Positions 1 to 5,283 of a DNA stretch of 5,283 nucleotides are shown piece after piece. The translations under genes and the position numbers were made by a program. Within the stretch, counting starts at the first letter, position 1. Each line of letters begins with the position of its first letter. The DNA is from Nitrososphaerales archaeon TH5893 (lineage in GTDB: Archaea; Thermoproteota; Nitrososphaeria; Nitrososphaerales; Nitrososphaeraceae): assembly GCA_014523685.1 (NCBI GenBank), contig JAATVT010000166.1, positions 1-5,283 on the forward strand, written 5' to 3'. The notes under the pieces were generated by a model, which was not told the origin of the DNA, ran no database searches, and saw only the letters and a list, made by a program, of their open reading frames with translations.

Positions 1-369
1 ATGCCTGCGTACGATAATGAAGCACTATTGATTGGAAAAGTTAAGGAGATTGGATTGCGCAGACCAACGAGAAGTGGGAATACACAGATTAGTATCAAAA
101 TTATTCAAGATGATTATGATAAGGATAAAAAGAGGGATAATAGTCGTGACAATATTAAGACTACTAATCCTACTCCAGTTGAGTTTTTATGGAATGAGAT
201 ATCGAAAATTGGTGATATTGTCCTTGTAAACAGAGCATCAACAGATACCCAAACAAGTGATACAACAAAATCTACTTCAACAAGTCTCGGAACAGTGAAG
301 TGTTCCTCATGTGGTCATCTTAACGAGAGAGATGCTGCTTTTTGTGAAGATTGCGGGAAAAGATTGTAA
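1..369 (+). CDS. small C-terminal zinc-ribbon protein, possible OB-like N-terminal domain
   Basis: A 122-residue protein of unknown function. The C-terminus holds a clear zinc ribbon, with cysteines at 101, 104, 115 and 118 (C-x2-C-x10-C-x2-C, ending CEDCGKRL), as in short archaeal proteins that bind nucleic acid or protein partners. Residues 8-78 alternate short hydrophobic strands (ALLIGKVKEIGL, ISIKII, VEFLW, IGDIVLV), which could form a small beta-barrel of OB type; this fold guess is inference. A highly charged insert at about 37-53 (DDYDKDKKRDNSRDN) interrupts the strands. A Ser/Thr-rich tether (80-95, 12 of 16 residues S or T) joins the two parts. There are no signal peptide or membrane segments, so it is probably cytosolic. 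The first ATG is base 1 of the window, so neither the true start nor the promoter can be verified and the protein may begin earlier. It is convergent with the synthetase gene, with a 57-bp gap. The reading frame is secure; the role is not. Confidence 0.8.
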   Translation: MPAYDNEALLIGKVKEIGLRRPTRSGNTQISIKIIQDDYDKDKKRDNSRDNIKTTNPTPVEFLWNEISKIGDIVLVNRASTDTQTSDTTKSTSTSLGTVKCSSCGHLNERDAAFCEDCGKRL

Positions 370-3300
370 ATAACAAAGTCGTAAGCTAACGATTTCTCTA
401 ACTAATAATGTCGACTTTTGCAACCTTTATCTCTTTAGTCCGATTCGAACATCCGCTACGCGAACGCCTTTACCACTTTCTAATACCAGGAGAGGGTTTA
501 TATCAAACTCTTCAATTTCTGGAAAGTCAGTTATTAATTGTGACAGCCGCTGCAAGCTATCCACGACGGCGGCTAGATCTGATGGAGCTTCTCCTCTAAT
601 ACCTTTGAGCAATTTGATTGCTTTTATTGAATCAACCATTTTGTCTGCCTCCTGTTCGTCAATAGGTGCCAATCTAAATACTACGTCTTTAAGAACTTCA
701 ACATAAATCCCACCTAAACCCACCATAACTAATGGACCAAATAGCTGGTCCTGTTTTGCACCTAGAATTATTTCTTTTGCAGATGTTATCATCTCCTGTA
801 CGAGGACACCCTTAATCCTTGCTTCTGCCTTGTAGGCTTTAGCACTATTCATTATTTCTTTGAACGCCAATCTTAGCTCTTTTTCACTTTTGATTCCTAC
901 TTTAACTCCTCCTGCATCGGATTTATGGATAATATCAGGGGAGGCAATTTTCATCACTACTGGATATCCGATTTGATTAGCGGCCTTTGCACATTCTTCC
1001 TCGGTAGTACCAAGAATGCTTTTTGGTGTAGAGAACCCATATGAAGTGAGAACTCCGTAACCTTCTTCCTCTAATACATTTTTTCGACCCTCTTGTTTGA
1101 TTTTATCAAGAATTGATTTTACTTTTTCCTTATCCACCTTGAATTGGCGGGACACGCCTCTTGGAGATACCACCCAATTTCTGTAGCCATACATAGCGTT
1201 TAGCGTTTTTATTGCAGGTTCAGCATACATAAAATGCGGTATACCTCCTTCAGATAGAATTTTCTTATTTTCTGTTCCTTCCGCAAGTCCCATTAGCGCT
1301 GCGAGCATAGTTTTACCTGTATCCTTTGATGTTTTAACGATAGTTCGTGCTAATTCATTGTAATCTAAAGTTGCAGAAGGAGTACACATGGTAACCACAG
1401 AACCGACATTCTGATTCGATAGCACTTCAATTAAGACTTTTTCAAAACGGTTAAAATCTGCATCACCCACTATGTCTACAGGGTTTCTTGCCGAACCATG
1501 TGATGGTATGACTTTTGCAATTGCCTCCATAGATGAGGATATATCAGCCATTTTCAAGCCATACTTTGAACAGGCATCGGTTGATATAATTGCAGGACCT
1601 CCAGCATTTGATACGATTACTACCTCACCATTAGCTGGAGGCACTGGCTGCTTCGAAAAAGCTGTGGAAAGATCAAACAAATCCTGCATCGTATCTACTC
1701 TTATTACTCCAGATTGAGTGAATAAAGAATCATAAATCTCATCAGAGCCCATTAAGGCTCCAGTATGAGACATCGCGGCCTTTGCTCCTTCTGGAGTTCT
1801 CCCAGCTTTTAACACGATTATTGGTTTTTTGCTGTTTACCGTTATCTTTTTAGAGATTTCCATGAATCTTCTTCCGTCATGTATGTCTTCAAGATACATT
1901 ACAATAACCTTAGTTTCTGGGTCTTCTGACAGTAATTCGAGAATATCGTTTTCATCCATGTCTACTTTGTTTCCCATGCTAATTACTTTTGAAAAACCAA
2001 TTCCTTGGGCCATTGCATCCTCTACTGTTGCTGCGCATATTGCGCCACTTTGAGAAACCAACGCAATACTACCATAATCAGGTGTGATTTTCAGAAAAGT
2101 TGCGTTCATCATGTTATGCTGCGACAGGCTCATGATTCCAAGACAGTTGGGGCCTATAATCCTGATGCCATATTTTTTACCGATAGATGCTATTTCCATT
2201 TCTAGCCTTGCTCCATGCTCATCAGCTTCCTTAAATCCTGCGGAAACAATAATTGCACCTCTAATCTTTTTCTTGCCAACTTCTTCCATTACAGCTGGCA
2301 CAATTTTGTTAGGTGTTGCGACCACTGCGAGATCAATTTCTTCTTTGATATCAAGAACGCTCTTGTAAGCTTTGAGTCCAAAAACAGTTGGGTTTGATGG
2401 CGTGATAGGATAGATCTTTCCCTTATAGCCGTTCATTATGTTAGAAAATATTGCTTTCCCGACACCGGGCTTTTCGGATGCCCCTATAACTGCAATGGAT
2501 CGTGGTGCTAGAAAATTACCCTTTGATTGACTAGCACTATAGGTAGAAGATGTTGTGGATAACGAAGAGGATTCCGAAAATGGAGATTGAGATGAGGAGC
2601 TAGTTGAAGAAGAAGTTGATAAAGGCATGGAAAAAGTAAATAATATTACTTATAAATGCCTTTATGCGTGCATTAGAATCCTTTTCAACTTCCAGAGAAC
2701 TTAAAGAAAGCTTTTAATCTAAAATATATAAAATTCAAAATTATTGAACGGGATCATGGACGCTACTGTAGACTCAGAAATGGATAATCTTATCTCAGAC
2801 CTTCAGAGGCTTATTAGACAGCCGAGTGTTTCTGCAAGAAAACAAGGGATTACACAGTGTGCATCCTTGGTCGCAAGCATTATGAATAATTCTGGCATCG
2901 GTGCTGAAATATTGTATCTTGATGACAGAGCTGAACATCATAGTGGAGATATCAAAGCCCATCCCGTAGTATATGGTGAGGTTAAATCTAAATCAAATCC
3001 TGATGGAAAAACTATTCTGTTCTACAACCACTACGACGTTCAACCTGAGGATCCCATCGAATTATGGAGTATGGATCCATTTAGCGGAATTACCGAAGGA
3101 AACTATGTTTTTGGACGAGGTGCTTCAGACGATAAAGGTGAACTGATTACACGAATAAAAGCAGTGGAATACTTTCTAAGAAAGACTGGCGACGTTCCAT
3201 GTAATGTGAAATTTATTGTAGAAGGAGAAGAAGAGATAGGAAGTGAACACATTTTGCAATACCTTAAACAGTATAAGGACAAATTTGCATGTGACGGCAT

Positions 3301-5283
3301 TATTTGGGAATTTGGATATATAGATGAAAAAAATAGACCAATAATTAGTCTTGGGATGAAGGGACTTTTGTATATTGAGCTGTTAGCAAAAGGACCGATA
3401 AGAGACGCTCATTCCAGTCTGGCAGTTCTGATTGAAAATCCAGCTTGGGTTCTCGTTAGAGCCCTGAATAGCTTACGAGATGAAAGCGGAAAAATTTTGG
3501 TGAAGGATTGGTATAATGAAGTAAGAGAGTTAACATCTCAGGAAATTTCGCTTATAGAAAAGGAGCCATTTGATGAGGAATCCTTTAGAAAAGAATACAG
3601 TATTGAAAAATTTGTAAATAATAATACAGGGGTGGAAATTCGTAAAGCTTTGGTAGGGCATCCTACATGCAATATCGCTGGTATTTTATCTGGCTATACG
3701 GGCGTAGGGGCAAAAACTGTGCTTCCCGCCGAGGCTATTGTCAAATTAGACTTTAGACTCGTCCCCAATATGGTCCCTGAAAAACAGTTCGAACGCATTA
3801 TAAAACATTTGAGGATAAATGGTTTTGGAGAAAAGGACATCATTGTTAAATTTATTCACGGAGAGGCTGCCGCAAGGGTGTCGCCCACAGATCCTTTTGT
3901 AAATGTGGTTCAAAAATCTGCTGAAGAAATTTTTGGCTCAGCTATTACTAGCGTGTCATCGGCTGGTACTGGGCCTATGAATTCATTTATTGATATCCTC
4001 AACTGTCCTTGTGTTTCTGTAGGTAGCACTTTTGTGTATGCAAAAAATCATTCACCAAATGAATTCGCAAGAATTGATCTGTTGAATAAAGCCACTAAGT
4101 GTATGTGTAATATTATTGAAAAGTTCGCCGGTTCAAAGTAATTTCTCATAGTTTGTATTTGAATGCTATGATTAGTGTTACCTATTGCAGTAACGCGATA
4201 CTATTTACCTCTGATACCATGGTAATCTTATATCCTTTACCTAGCTTGTATATCTCCTACTAGGCTTAGACATAATGTAAAACCCATGAGCAGCGATTAG
4301 AAATGCTGCCAATGACATCTTGGTTGCAAATACAAGATTCCATGGGGTTTTTGGATTCGGGTACGGCAGATTTATGTCGTCAAGTCTTATTATTCCCTTC
4401 ATAGCATCAGCTGTTATGAGTGAACTCCAAATAACGAAATTATAAATAAATTCATACAGTGCAATTACTGCAATAGCTAGGACAATTAACTGCAGAATAG
4501 ACTTAATTGGTTTAGGAATATCTTTCACCCTGTCACCACCCAGTCTAGTAACGCAATACCAACCGATTACCGATACAATCATAAGATAAGTAACAAGCTT
4601 TGAGAGTCCTTTAGCTGGGAATTCAGTATTTACGAGGACTTCACCTATGACTACTCTTCCTGTTTTAAAATATTCTCCTACGCTTACATACAAAGCATAG
4701 GAAGTAATTGCCGCCATGATAAATGCACAGCAATAAAATATTACGAGAAAAATCCTCCTTGTTCTGAGCTCGTCTTTACCTTCGAGTGTCGCCGAATGCA
4801 TCTTCTTCAAAAGGATTAATGATTGCTAGGGATATAAAAAAATTTCATGTGTACCTGTACTATCTGTTTCTTTTTCAACTCATTTTTTTATAACTGACAC
4901 ATTTTAGCCTCTACATTCATGATAACCAATATGCTCTTCAGAATTTGGCATTATTCTTCTCCAATCATTAAGTGAATAAAACACTAAAACATAATTACCA
5001 AGATAAATTAGGTCTCTCTCACAGTTTTCATCCCATTCAATATCTACATTTGATTGATGATCACCTAATTGACCTATTGTCGACAATGAGAGTAAGGTTT
5101 CAGTGGGTTGCAAGATAGCAATAACTGCTAGCCCACCTTTAATCTGAGATTCTTTCCTGAGACGCTTTACGTCGTATCCCTTCAAGTGTGCTAGACTCGT
5201 ACTTGATTTTACTTGAATTAACCATTTTGTGTGATTTTTATAGGTGGCAATAATGTCCGCTGGACCACGGCTTCCTTTGGACA

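Overview
The window looks like a piece of an AT-rich archaeal chromosome, most likely an ammonia-oxidising thaumarchaeon (Nitrososphaerota, group I.1b type). That placement is an inference. It rests on three archaeal TATA boxes, two of them placed so that the transcript would begin at or next to the ATG (leaderless mRNA). It also rests on a fused ADP-forming acyl-CoA synthetase of the archaeal type, and on the general look of the small proteins. No rRNA, tRNA, CRISPR array, insertion sequence or phage gene was seen.

Layout, left to right. A small zinc-ribbon protein (plus strand, 1-369) begins exactly at the window edge. It runs head-on into a long minus-strand gene (427-2628) for an ADP-forming acyl-CoA synthetase with a strikingly serine-rich N-terminus. 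A 127-bp divergent promoter region (2629-2755) separates this from a plus-strand M20-family metallopeptidase (2756-4141). After a 99-bp convergent gap comes a minus-strand four-helix membrane protein of unknown function (4241-4801). Its TATA box abuts a T-run that may end the next gene upstream. At the right edge is the 3' part of a minus-strand PD-(D/E)XK-type nuclease (4904 to beyond 5283), whose first residues lie outside the window.

No operon or shared pathway is evident: every gene pair is convergent, divergent, or separated by its own promoter. The synthetase would interconvert an organic acid and its CoA thioester with ATP/ADP (in thaumarchaea, enzymes of this type serve the 3-hydroxypropionate/4-hydroxybutyrate carbon cycle). 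The M20 enzyme would cleave small peptides or acylated amino acids in the cytosol. I do not see a new multi-gene system here. The items most worth a second look are the Ser/Thr-rich leader on the synthetase, the QxK-type nuclease cut by the window edge, the possible OB-like zinc-ribbon protein, and the unrecognised membrane protein.
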